From 01-FULL-43-15b sp964472675 (GTDB lineage Bacteria > Patescibacteriota > Microgenomatia > UBA8517 > UBA10165), in NCBI GenBank assembly GCA_964472675.1, contig CAYYLO010000015.1, positions 1-25,617 on the forward strand: a stretch of DNA of 25,617 bases, given 5' to 3'. Below the pieces are notes generated by a model that saw only the letters and a list, made by a program, of their open reading frames with translations, was not told where the DNA came from and searched no databases. The translations under genes were made by a program, and so were the position numbers. Of the stretch, positions 11,970 to 19,331 are shown piece by piece (the stretch's first letter is position 1; every line of letters begins with the position of its first letter).

Positions 11970-12173
11970 ATGCTCGACATATCCGAGCTTACCCGTAGCG
12001 CGGAAGCGCTGCGACATGTGCGGGAGCAGGCGGTAAAGGAAGGAGTGCCAGAAGCAGAGATAGACAGGGCAATTGCAAAGGCCTACTCTCTGGTGTATGG
12101 GAGTGCGGCGGCCCTTTTTATCGTGGTAGTGGCAGCCTTGCTGATTCTGAATGTCGCGGGAGTATTACCCTGA
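11970..12173 (+). CDS. 67-residue tail-anchored-like membrane protein
   Basis: Residues 1-45 are helical and charged (LTRSAEALRHVREQAVKEG, PEAEIDRAIAKAYSLVYG), followed by one hydrophobic helix (about 46-65) ending at the C-terminus. The layout suggests a soluble cytoplasmic domain held by a C-terminal anchor. SD-like GAGGGAG (11954-11960) lies nine bases before ATG. Its own -10 (11922-11930) and terminator (12195-12243) make it monocistronic. No known family. Confidence 0.62.
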   Translation: MLDISELTRSAEALRHVREQAVKEGVPEAEIDRAIAKAYSLVYGSAAALFIVVVAALLILNVAGVLP

Positions 12174-12194
12174 AAAGGGTCTGGTCTGCTTTGG

Positions 12195-12243
12195 GGCGAG
12201 TTTTTTTGAGATTTAAGATCCCGAGAAGACTCGCCTTTTTTAT
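12195..12243 (+). terminator. intrinsic terminator (T2)
   Basis: GGCGAG (12195-12200) pairs with CTCGCC (12230-12235), with a weak GAT/ATC inner pairing, followed by TTTTTTT. It lies just before the 3' end of the facing Wzy-like gene. Confidence 0.75.
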
Positions 12244-12244
12244 T

Positions 12245-14215
12245 CTATTTTTCTCCTTTTTCAATATAAAGCTGAGCAAGGTCATCCCGTGCTTGGTTAT
12301 AGTCAGGCTTTAGGCTTAATGTTTCTTCAAGAGTTTTTATGGCCCGATCTAGGTCTCCACTGTAGCTGTACAAAACCGCAAGATTTAGCCGGAAAGTCGC
12401 GTCAGTAGGGGCTAGAGAAACAGTTTTTTCTAAAGCTTGAATTGCTAAATCTAAATAATGGGGGTCAACGATTGCAAGTTTTTTAAAATAAATTGCCCGT
12501 GCAGACCAGAAATTTACGCTTCTTGGAGAAATAGAGAGAGCTTTGTCTGATAATTCACGGGACAAATTGGCAAATTCTTTTGCGTTATCCGGCTGGTTGT
12601 CTTCAGCAAGCTTGACAGCAATTTGAGAAGCGCTATCCGCCAATTCATCATAATACTTTGGTTCCCAGGGGTTAAGCACGAGCGCCTTTTGCAAAACTTT
12701 GGCGGCTTGCTTGGGATTGTCCTGTTTATAGCTTTTGGCTTTAGTGTAAAGCTGGTCGGCGTGGAAAAGGCCATAGGTTTTGGAAAGTAAGATTAGAGAG
12801 ATTAAGAAAGTAAGGGTAATTAGGGGGATTTTTAGGAGAAGAGATTTTTTGGTCAGGGGAGTAGGCGGGATAGGGGAAATTAAAGAAATGGTGAAAGCAG
12901 GGAAGAGGAAGAAAAGGAGGGAAGTTGCCACAACCGAAAAGCCGAAGAAGTTGGTGACAAGTATGCTTGCGAAACCTGCTAGGAGAGCAGGAGGGTAGGG
13001 GTGGTTAGGGGAATTGGGGGATTTGAGGGTTTTTTTTGAAAATTGAAAATTGTTGTCCGAGCGTGTGTTAATTGAAAATTTGGCAAGTGAGTAAAGAGAA
13101 AACACAATTAGCAGTAAATAGGTTAATAGACCAATAATACCTGTATTTGCCAGATAATTAAGGTATTCATTGTGGGCTTTGTTGTAAAGTAGGTTCCATT
13201 CGGAGGTTAAGTTATGCTCTAATGGGCGGAAGTTGTAGTAAGTATATGCAAAAGTTTCGGGGCCGGAGCCTATAATCGGGTAATGTTTCCAAATATCAAC
13301 TGCCCCCTTCCATACAATAGTGCGGATTTTGCAAGATTCTGTGCCAACCGCAGACGAAAGGGATGTTGGAGTGATGTCAAAGCAGCTACTTAGAGTTTTT
13401 TGCCAAACAAAAGTTCCGGCGGCCAAAAGCAAAATTAAAAAGACTATTTTTACAATAGGTTTTTTAGGTAAAAGAAAAAAGAAAAAAACAGCAACTGCTG
13501 TGCCCAAGCCCAAGAGGCCGGAACGACTCTTTGTAAATAGAACCGCCCAGAAGAGGAGAGAGGAAAGAATAAAGGGGAGGAGAAATTTGAAGCGGTTAGG
13601 GAATTTAGGGATTAGGGGAAAAGACCACGAGAGGGGAATAATGGCAACCAACCAAGCTGCAAGCCAATTGGGTTGGCCAAGGGTGGCAAAAACTCTTTCC
13701 TGGACTTTTGGCGCCCAGCAGGATGTGCCAAACCTGCCTTGCAAGACAACGCATGAATAACTGTGCCCAAAGTGTTCGAGTATGGCATACATAGAAACGA
13801 GAAATGCGGAAACGAGAAGGCAGCGTATTGCGTTTACCGTTTGCTGTTTACCCATGTTTGAGACATATGCCCAATAGAGGAAAATAAATGTAAAAGTTGG
13901 AAGGAGGCCGCCGTTAAAGCGTGTGTAATAGCCCCAGATTGAAGTATGGATGTCAACGGAAGTGATAGTGGAAAGGGATAGTGAGAATAGGAACAGAACC
14001 AATGGGATGTCTAAAATTGTGCGGCGGAAGATGATTTTACCGGCCAAGATCGACTTAACACACCAGAAGAAAAAAATTAATGTGGCTATACCATAAACCA
14101 GGAACATTTTTGGCAGTTCAAAAAGCTCACTTGTGGAAGGGGTAAAAACTAGCGGAACGATTGTAAGAAGAGCCAAAAACAAATATTCGATGGCAAAGGT
14201 GGCAAAGGAAAACAC
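12245..14215 (-). CDS. O-antigen ligase/polymerase (Wzy/WaaL, PF04932-type) with C-terminal TPRs
   Basis: 656 residues. The N-terminal two thirds hold about 12-14 membrane helices with the Wzy_C-type centre: FTKSRSGLLGLG (conserved Arg), VWKGAVDIWKHYPIIGSGPETF, and KAHNEYLNYLANTGIIGLL (His-Asn). The last about 150 residues form TPR-like repeats (ALVLNPWEPKYYDELADSA, SLAPTDATFRLNLAVLYSYSGD, SLKPDYNQARDDLAQLY). It would polymerise or attach surface glycans outside the membrane. The start is taken as GTG 14215, because TATAAT (14220-14225) is four bases upstream; a TTG at 14266 would extend it by 17 residues. Repeat-like segments encode SINTRSDNNFQFSK and LIPKFPNRFKF. mreB diverges from it. Confidence 0.87.
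   Translation of the reverse strand: MFSFATFAIEYLFLALLTIVPLVFTPSTSELFELPKMFLVYGIATLIFFFWCVKSILAGKIIFRRTILDIPLVLFLFSLSLSTITSVDIHTSIWGYYTRFNGGLLPTFTFIFLYWAYVSNMGKQQTVNAIRCLLVSAFLVSMYAILEHFGHSYSCVVLQGRFGTSCWAPKVQERVFATLGQPNWLAAWLVAIIPLSWSFPLIPKFPNRFKFLLPFILSSLLFWAVLFTKSRSGLLGLGTAVAVFFFFLLPKKPIVKIVFLILLLAAGTFVWQKTLSSCFDITPTSLSSAVGTESCKIRTIVWKGAVDIWKHYPIIGSGPETFAYTYYNFRPLEHNLTSEWNLLYNKAHNEYLNYLANTGIIGLLTYLLLIVFSLYSLAKFSINTRSDNNFQFSKKTLKSPNSPNHPYPPALLAGFASILVTNFFGFSVVATSLLFFLFPAFTISLISPIPPTPLTKKSLLLKIPLITLTFLISLILLSKTYGLFHADQLYTKAKSYKQDNPKQAAKVLQKALVLNPWEPKYYDELADSASQIAVKLAEDNQPDNAKEFANLSRELSDKALSISPRSVNFWSARAIYFKKLAIVDPHYLDLAIQALEKTVSLAPTDATFRLNLAVLYSYSGDLDRAIKTLEETLSLKPDYNQARDDLAQLYIEKGEK
13054..13067 (-). 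repeat. 14-mer shared with fmt, in frame in the Wzy-like gene
   Basis: TGTCCGAGCGTGTG, embedded in A/T-rich TTGAAAATT repeats. Identical to 9778-9791 inside fmt. Confidence 0.55.
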
Positions 14216-14242
14216 TGTAATTATATATACCACAGATTGTTT

Positions 14243-14260
14243 TCCCGACCTTGCTCGGGA
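14243..14260. repeat. palindrome between the Wzy-like gene and mreB
   Basis: TCCCGA-CCTTGC-TCGGGA, with ATCGCAATGG next to it. It lies in the divergent promoter region. Confidence 0.55.
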
Positions 14261-14283
14261 TCGCAATGGCTATCAGAATGCTC

Positions 14284-14289
14284 TATACT
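14284..14289 (+). promoter_or_regulatory. -10 box TATACT of mreB
   Basis: Nine bases before the mreB ATG, with no SD between. Part of the divergent region shared with the -10 of the Wzy-like gene (14220-14225, minus strand). Confidence 0.5.
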
Positions 14290-14298
14290 CCCGTTTAG

Positions 14299-15360
14299 AT
14301 GTTGGACTCACTTTTTTCTCTTGTAACGCATGATATTGGTATAGATTTAGGTACGGCAAATACTCTTGTTTATGTTCGTGGAAAAGGAATTGTTATCCGT
14401 GAGCCTTCAGTTGTGGCCAGGCATAAAAAAACCAAGGCAATTCTGGCAATTGGAACGCAGGCTAAAAAAATGGAAGGCAGAACCCCACAGACTTTAGAAG
14501 CTGTCCGGCCATTAAAAGATGGCGTTATTGCCGATTTTGACGCAACGGCCGCGATGCTTTCCTATTTTATCAAGCGTGTTCATGAAATGCCTCAGGGAGC
14601 AAGGCGTTTAGGCTTGCCAAAAATCCCGAAACCCCGCGTTGTTGTAGGTATTCCCTCAGGGGTTACAGAAGTCGAACGGCGGGCTGTGCAAGACGCTACC
14701 TTATCAGCAGGCGCAAGGCAGGCGTATTTGATTGAAGAGCCTATGGCAGCAGCAATTGGGGCAGGGTTGCCGGTTTCTGACCCGGGGGGAATTTTGGTTG
14801 TGGACATGGGAGGGGGAACAACGGAGATTGCTTTGATTTCTCTTGGGGGGATAGTCTTAAACCGCGGCTTGCGGGTTGCCGGCGACGAATTAGATGAAGC
14901 AATAATCTCTTACTTGAGAACGCGCTATTCTTTGCTTTTAGGCAGAACCTCTGCTGAGAACGTCAAGCTTACAATTGGAAGCGCTGTTTCTTTAAACGGT
15001 GAGAAATACCATGTCGTGCGTGGCAGGGATTTGGAAACCGGCTTGCCGAAGTCTTTAAAAGTTTCCTCCGGAGAAATTCGCGAGGCTCTTGGCCCGATAT
15101 TGCAACAGATTATTATTCAAATTGCCGACACCTTAGAATCCTCACCCCCCGAGCTTGTTTCAGACGTTATAGAAAAGGGAATAGTTTTAGCAGGAGGCGG
15201 GGCGCTAATCCCGGGGTTTGACCAGCTTATTTCAGAAATGGTTAAAATTCCGGTTTGGGTGGCTGATGATCCCTTGACCGCAGTTGTTCGGGGCACAGCA
15301 AAAGTTTTAGAAGACCCAAGGCTACTATCTCAAGTTCGCGTCACTGGAGGACTTAGATAA
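14299..15360 (+). CDS. mreB: rod-shape actin homologue MreB
   Basis: 353 residues. Phosphate-1 motif DIGIDLGTANTLVYVRGKGIV, the connecting and phosphate-2 region GILVVDMGGGTTEIALISLGGIV, YLIEEPMAAAIGAGLPV, and the adenosine motif KGIVLAGGGALIPGFDQLI all match MreB. It forms membrane-bound filaments that guide side-wall synthesis. Full length, no insertion seen. It opens the shape cluster, but mreC-mreD-mrdA are separated from it by an SD-led membrane gene and a 648-residue reverse-strand gene. A -10 at 14284-14289 lies close before ATG. Confidence 0.97.
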   Translation: MLDSLFSLVTHDIGIDLGTANTLVYVRGKGIVIREPSVVARHKKTKAILAIGTQAKKMEGRTPQTLEAVRPLKDGVIADFDATAAMLSYFIKRVHEMPQGARRLGLPKIPKPRVVVGIPSGVTEVERRAVQDATLSAGARQAYLIEEPMAAAIGAGLPVSDPGGILVVDMGGGTTEIALISLGGIVLNRGLRVAGDELDEAIISYLRTRYSLLLGRTSAENVKLTIGSAVSLNGEKYHVVRGRDLETGLPKSLKVSSGEIREALGPILQQIIIQIADTLESSPPELVSDVIEKGIVLAGGGALIPGFDQLISEMVKIPVWVADDPLTAVVRGTAKVLEDPRLLSQVRVTGGLR

Positions 15361-15368
15361 CCTATAAC

Positions 15369-15397
15369 TTGACTTTTGCCTCGTTTTGGTGTATAAT
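15369..15397 (+). promoter_or_regulatory. strong sigma-70-type promoter
   Basis: TTGACT (15369-15374), 17 bp, TATAAT (15392-15397). It leaves a leader of about 65 nt with two hairpins: ACTCAA-AAC-TTGAGT and CTTGAGCCT-GAGCT-AGGCTTAAG. Confidence 0.82.
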
Positions 15398-15468
15398 CCT
15401 CTCATACTCAAAACTTGAGTTCTTGAGCCTGAGCTAGGCTTAAGTAGCACTCTAAAAGGAGCTCTTGC

Positions 15469-15852
15469 ATGACTAAGTTGTTCAAGAACGAGATGACCAT
15501 CACCTGGTGGTTGATCTGCGGTCTTTCGGCTTTATTGCTCATCATCAACGGTATGTCTGTTGTCCCAACCGTTGGTTGGACGACATTCGTCGCTGTTTAC
15601 GGCACGATTACTGGGGTTGTTGTTGACCGCAACTTTGGCGACTTCCGGCCGCCTGCATCTTTCTGGGGTAAGCATGTCTCCTGGATGATGATGATTGGGG
15701 TTGGGTCGTTGATTTACTGTATCGTCGTTCTTTTACCGTATGGGTATAGCGGCCCCCAGGTTGTCTTCTGGTGGCTCGCATTCACGGTCATATCGTACCC
15801 GCTCTTGGGATGGACCATCGACCGCCTCGAGGAAGCGAGGGCGGCGCGTTAG
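15469..15852 (+). CDS. four-helix small membrane protein, unknown function
   Basis: 127 residues with about four hydrophobic helices (12-30, 33-55, 66-86, 92-115) and a charged end (DRLEEARAAR). ITWWLICGLSALLLIINGMS and YPLLGWTIDRLEE do not point to a family I know. The SD AAGGAG (15456-15461) is seven bases before ATG. It has its own strong promoter and structured leader upstream and terminator T3 downstream, and high GC. Such independence inside the mre cluster suggests it was inserted as a unit and is well expressed. Confidence 0.68.
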   Translation: MTKLFKNEMTITWWLICGLSALLLIINGMSVVPTVGWTTFVAVYGTITGVVVDRNFGDFRPPASFWGKHVSWMMMIGVGSLIYCIVVLLPYGYSGPQVVFWWLAFTVISYPLLGWTIDRLEEARAAR

Positions 15853-15859
15853 TCGTACG

Positions 15860-15927
15860 GGCGGGCGCTTGCGGATTTTGTTTACAGCCTTAAAAACTGT
15901 GACGTTCCGCGAGCCCCGCCTTTTTTT
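15860..15927 (+). terminator. layered stem-loop terminator (T3)
   Basis: Outer and middle stem GGCGGG(C)GCTTGCGGA / TCCGCGAGC-CCCGCC (about 15 bp with a bulge and one wobble), inner ACAG...CTGT, then TTTTTTT (15921-15927). Same layered design as T1, T4, T5 and T7. Confidence 0.85.
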
Positions 15928-15976
15928 GTCTTAAGACTTCGAATTGACAAACAGGGTTTGTCAAGCTACACACTTT

Positions 15977-17923
15977 CTATATTACTGCCTTGTATGTGTA
16001 TAGAAAATCCTTACCCCAGCCTGCATGATCTGCTGCTTCTCCAGTAGGCACAAATATGCCCTTTTGTATTGTGATATCATGCCTCTCGAAGAAGATTTGC
16101 CTTATGGTCTCTGCGTCTACGCCTATTTTTCCTCCTTCTTTTGCAGGAACTGTAATTACGTTTTGTGCAATCCATTCGTCCGTTTTTCCTAAATTATTTT
16201 TTAAAAAATTTATAAAATCGCTACTTCTCTGGTCGGTTACAACAACAAGCATGTTGGGTTCTGTGTTTAAATCCACTTCAAAGCCCGGGCTATCTTCGCT
16301 GTCTCGATAGTCGGGAGAAAATAGGTGCCAGCCGTCTTGGTCGAAGAACTGACTTTTGGCACAAAGTGAAGCTTTGCTAAAAACTAAAGCGACTCCATCC
16401 TGATAATGATAAGGGCCGCCTACAGAAAAACATGCTTGATACATTTCTTGCTTGGGAGCTTTAGCCTGTCCCAGCCCGCTATTGGTTTTAAAGTCCGCAT
16501 GGCTAACTTTTCTTTCGCGACCTTCTTTGTCGGTGATAATAACTTGGTCTTTCGTAGTTTTTATTGCTCCGCCACTATTAAAATAGCTTTCTCCATAACG
16601 GTCAATTTGAGCTTTTCTTGAAGCCAATATGCCACGGGCCAAAATTAATTTCATTTTTTCGTATGGAGCCACATGCCAAAATAAGTCCTGGTTGAGCACA
16701 AACCCCTCATTTTCTTGCGAGGCATAAGCACGATGGCTTTCGATTTTGCCTGTAGACCCTTTAATGAGAAATTCCAGACCGTATTTTGCCTGCAAGGAGT
16801 ACTCGGCGTTTAAAGTCTGGAGAGCTGCAAGACTTTTGTTTGCAGTCGCGGCTTGCTCTGTTGCCTCACAAGGAACCCATGTGTGAGTCATAAACGATGA
16901 GGCGTCTCCTGGCTTGTATGGCTGATAACTTTTACCAAGAGCTTCCATTGTTGGCTTGAGAGCTTCAACGGCCCCTTGAAGTGTTTGGTCGAAAAAATGT
17001 GACCGGCTGTATTTGATCCCATTTTCCAGGTTAGTATGGGCTGCTGCTAAGGCTGTAGAGTGCTCTTTTTTCGCATTTTCAATATTCCATTCCAACCCTA
17101 TTTTCTCTATCTGGGCTTTTTCCTTTCCAAGCCATTGATATAGTTTGTCTTTATAGATATCGGCCTGAGTCAAATTAGTAGAACAGGTTACGGCACTGTC
17201 CCAGAATTGCTTGGACACACATTGGGCAGCTTGTATAACTTGGCTTTCGCTTCTGCCCACTAATCCATCTATCGTCCTAGTCTCAAATTCTTTTAGAGAT
17301 ACATGTTGTTTTAAGGGGCCAAAGGCTTCTCGGACAAAAGCAGCGACCCTTTGGCCGTAAGCTGAAGCTTGCCGCATATTTGATACTTGTTTCTGACTTA
17401 TGGAACCTGCTGGCCTTAAAAATGGCACACGTTCAGTCAAAGACGCTAGAAAACCTTTGCGGGTTGCAAATTCGGCACGTCCTGCTTTGGTTAAATAATC
17501 TTCCCCGGTCAGAGGAGAGGGGGTGAGTAAAAGCCTGCTTGCGTCCTTTGTGGTTGAAAGTTTCTGGTGGATTCTTTGCAAAATTGCAAATTCAGCAGCT
17601 ACCTTGGCAAGTCTTTCTGCCGCCTGGCGCGTTGCCTGGTTGGTAGGCTTTCCGGCCTCCGCAACTTGAGCTTGCCCTTCTCCGGCAATTTTCTCAAGAG
17701 CGCCGACAAAAGTTATTACTGCGCCTGCATAGCGCTCGCACTTTTGGAAGAGAGGGACAGCTTTTGCGTGTGCGTCTGTGACCCATATTCGAGCCTTAGT
17801 GGGGTAGTCTTCAATTCTGGGGATAAGTGGTCTTTCAGGCTTTCTTTCGTGCTCAAACGGTGTGATTTGAGACAGGTGGGCTTCAACACTTTGGGGGCTT
17901 ATACTAACGGCAGTTTCAACCAT
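15977..17923 (-). CDS. 648-residue protein of unknown function, possible ADP-ribosyltransferase-like C-terminus
   Basis: No signal peptide or membrane helix. Residues 1-400 are mostly helical, Ala/Gln/Lys-rich, coiled-coil-like. From about 413 the pattern changes: DLFWHVAPYEKMKLILARGILAS (413-435) resembles the H-x-T/A-P...I-L-x-x-G-I/L strand-helix that opens many ART-fold enzymes (DarT, Tpt1 and PARP types), and GVALVFSKASL (510-520) and PGFEVDLNTEPNMLVVVTD (546-564) could be later core strands. The catalytic Glu is not assigned. Length and layout fit an effector, toxin or RNA-modifying protein, but this is inference. TPSPLTGED (134-142) may be another translated repeat. TAATAT (17929-17934) is five bases before ATG, so leaderless. 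It splits mreB from mreC. Confidence 0.6.
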   Translation of the reverse strand: MVETAVSISPQSVEAHLSQITPFEHERKPERPLIPRIEDYPTKARIWVTDAHAKAVPLFQKCERYAGAVITFVGALEKIAGEGQAQVAEAGKPTNQATRQAAERLAKVAAEFAILQRIHQKLSTTKDASRLLLTPSPLTGEDYLTKAGRAEFATRKGFLASLTERVPFLRPAGSISQKQVSNMRQASAYGQRVAAFVREAFGPLKQHVSLKEFETRTIDGLVGRSESQVIQAAQCVSKQFWDSAVTCSTNLTQADIYKDKLYQWLGKEKAQIEKIGLEWNIENAKKEHSTALAAAHTNLENGIKYSRSHFFDQTLQGAVEALKPTMEALGKSYQPYKPGDASSFMTHTWVPCEATEQAATANKSLAALQTLNAEYSLQAKYGLEFLIKGSTGKIESHRAYASQENEGFVLNQDLFWHVAPYEKMKLILARGILASRKAQIDRYGESYFNSGGAIKTTKDQVIITDKEGRERKVSHADFKTNSGLGQAKAPKQEMYQACFSVGGPYHYQDGVALVFSKASLCAKSQFFDQDGWHLFSPDYRDSEDSPGFEVDLNTEPNMLVVVTDQRSSDFINFLKNNLGKTDEWIAQNVITVPAKEGGKIGVDAETIRQIFFERHDITIQKGIFVPTGEAADHAGWGKDFLYTYKAVI

Positions 17924-17945
17924 AATTTATATTACCATTCGGTGA

Positions 17946-17951
17946 TACAAT
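17946..17951 (+). promoter_or_regulatory. -10 box TACAAT of mreC, divergent from the 648-residue gene
   Basis: Seven bases before the mreC ATG (17959). The opposite gene's -10 (17929-17934) lies 11 bp away, so the two transcripts start back to back. Confidence 0.55.
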
Positions 17952-17958
17952 ATGCCCA

Positions 17959-18771
17959 ATGCGGCCTGGGACAAAAGCTCCACATTTGATCGTCTCCTAC
18001 TTTATAGTTTCTGCACTAATTCTCTTTGTTGATTCCCGCGGATTTTTGCAACCTGTTCACAGTCTTGTTCAGAAGTTAGCTATTCCTGTAGAATCGAAAT
18101 TATTTAGAGCTAGGGAGGCAACATTAGGGAAATTAGGGAATTTAGGGGTTGATAAGGACAAGAAAATCCAAGAGTTTGAGCAAAGAAACGCTTCATTATC
18201 TTCGTTGGTTGCCAAAATTGGCTCTCTGCAAACTGAAAATGAGCATATGCGCAACCTTTTGGGCTCAGATTTGCCGGTGTCCTGGAGGTTTACTCCGGTT
18301 GGAATCATCTCTCTCCAGGTTGACAGTTTGTATGTTTTGACTTCAGAAAGTGTTTTTGGCAAACCGTCTATTTGGGTTAGTACCCCTGAACCAGGAAAAA
18401 CAAATTACGGAATATTTTTAGGAAAAGTTGAGAAAGTATTGGGGCAACGTGCAGAAATTTTGTTGCCAACCAGCTCTGTTTCAAAAATTAAGGTTAACAT
18501 AAAAGACAAGGAATCAGGGCAAAAGCAGGCGATGGGCATTGTTGAGGGGAGAGGCGGAAGAATGGTTTTGGGGCAAGTGTTAACAGGTGAAACTTTAAAA
18601 AGTGGGGACTTGGTTGTTACGGCCGGGGACGAGGATATACCGCCTGACTTGCTGGTTGGTTATATAGATAAAATTTTGGGTGTTGAAAGGGGAACGTTCG
18701 CCCAGGCAGAAATTCAAGCGCCGGTGGAATATGAGAAGTTGGAAGTAGTGTTTATAGTAAACAAATTCTGA
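17959..18771 (+). CDS. mreC: rod-shape protein MreC
   Basis: 270 residues: short cytoplasmic N-terminus, one membrane helix (about 9-25), a coiled coil (about 60-100, QEFEQRNASLSSLVAKIGSLQTENE), then the double beta-barrel region with GEILLPTSSVSKIKV-like and LKSGDLVVTAGDEDIPPDLLVGYI segments typical of MreC. It links MreB inside to PBP2 outside. LGKLGNLG (about 55-62) is encoded by TTAGGGAATTTAGGG, a repeat also read in frame in the Wzy-like gene (about 13590-13625). It starts the mreC-mreD-mrdA unit, with TACAAT at 17946. Confidence 0.92.
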   Translation: MRPGTKAPHLIVSYFIVSALILFVDSRGFLQPVHSLVQKLAIPVESKLFRAREATLGKLGNLGVDKDKKIQEFEQRNASLSSLVAKIGSLQTENEHMRNLLGSDLPVSWRFTPVGIISLQVDSLYVLTSESVFGKPSIWVSTPEPGKTNYGIFLGKVEKVLGQRAEILLPTSSVSKIKVNIKDKESGQKQAMGIVEGRGGRMVLGQVLTGETLKSGDLVVTAGDEDIPPDLLVGYIDKILGVERGTFAQAEIQAPVEYEKLEVVFIVNKF

Positions 18772-18789
18772 ACACAAAAGAAAAGTTCC

Positions 18790-18885
18790 AAATTCCAAGA
18801 AACAAACAAATTACAATTAAGCAAATTTTAAACTGTTTGTAATTTTTAGATTTAGTGCTTGTTTGTATCTTGGTGCTTGAGATTT
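18790..18885 (+). repeat. 96-bp palindromic repeat at the mreC-mreD junction
   Basis: Starts AAATTCCAAGAAACAAACAA and ends TATCTTGGTGCTTGAGATTT. Arms CCAAGA...ACAAACAAA and TTTGTTTGTATCTTGG, plus AATTACAA and TTTGTAATT, pair imperfectly into a long hairpin. It is roughly 85-90% identical by eye to 25277-25374 at the dprA-topA junction. Confidence 0.85.
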
Positions 18886-18899
18886 GTGATTTGAAATAT

Positions 18900-19331
18900 A
18901 TGAAGAATAGATTTTTTCTTTTGCTCAGTGTTATCTTTGCTTTTTTGCAGGGTCCTTTTTTGCCGCCTGTTTTTGTTGAAGGAATTCTATTTGTATTACT
19001 GATTTCCGCGGATTCCGAGCGGATTTCCACGGATAAGTTATTAACTTTGTTTGTGGGGGGTTTAATTTTTGATCTTGTACAAGGTCAAGTTTTGGGTGTT
19101 ACACCTCTTATCTTCGGCGTGAGCGCTTTGGGTTTAACTTTATTGAAAGAAAACGTGCTAAGTAAAAGCCCGTGGATTTTGGGTGCTGTCGCTTTGATTA
19201 CCGATTTGTCGCGTTCTGAAATTGTTTTTGGTGAATTTTTGTGGGTTTCTGCCATAATCTGCGCTCTTTTAACTTTTCTGCTTTTTAGGACACTCTGGCC
19301 GCCTGCTAATACCAGCTTACAACTTCGATAA
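18900..19331 (+). CDS. mreD: rod-shape protein MreD
   Basis: 143 residues, about five hydrophobic helices, in the mreC-mreD-mrdA order. LFVGGLIFDLVQGQVLGVTPLIF is the conserved MreD core (G-L-x-x-D-x-x-x-G-x-x-x-G). Residues about 34-46 (SADSERISTDK) come from a DNA repeat of the TTTCCGCGGAT...TTTCCACGGAT type, in frame between helices. The ATG at 18900 directly follows repeat A; an upstream in-frame ATG at 18855 lies inside the repeat and is rejected. Its stop and the mrdA start share a base (TAATG). Confidence 0.85.
   Translation: MKNRFFLLLSVIFAFLQGPFLPPVFVEGILFVLLISADSERISTDKLLTLFVGGLIFDLVQGQVLGVTPLIFGVSALGLTLLKENVLSKSPWILGAVALITDLSRSEIVFGEFLWVSAIICALLTFLLFRTLWPPANTSLQLR

Noticed and set aside
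13320..13760. 146-residue plus-strand frame inside the Wzy-like gene
   Set aside because: Low-complexity Lys/Arg product opposite a clear polytopic membrane gene, with no start signals.
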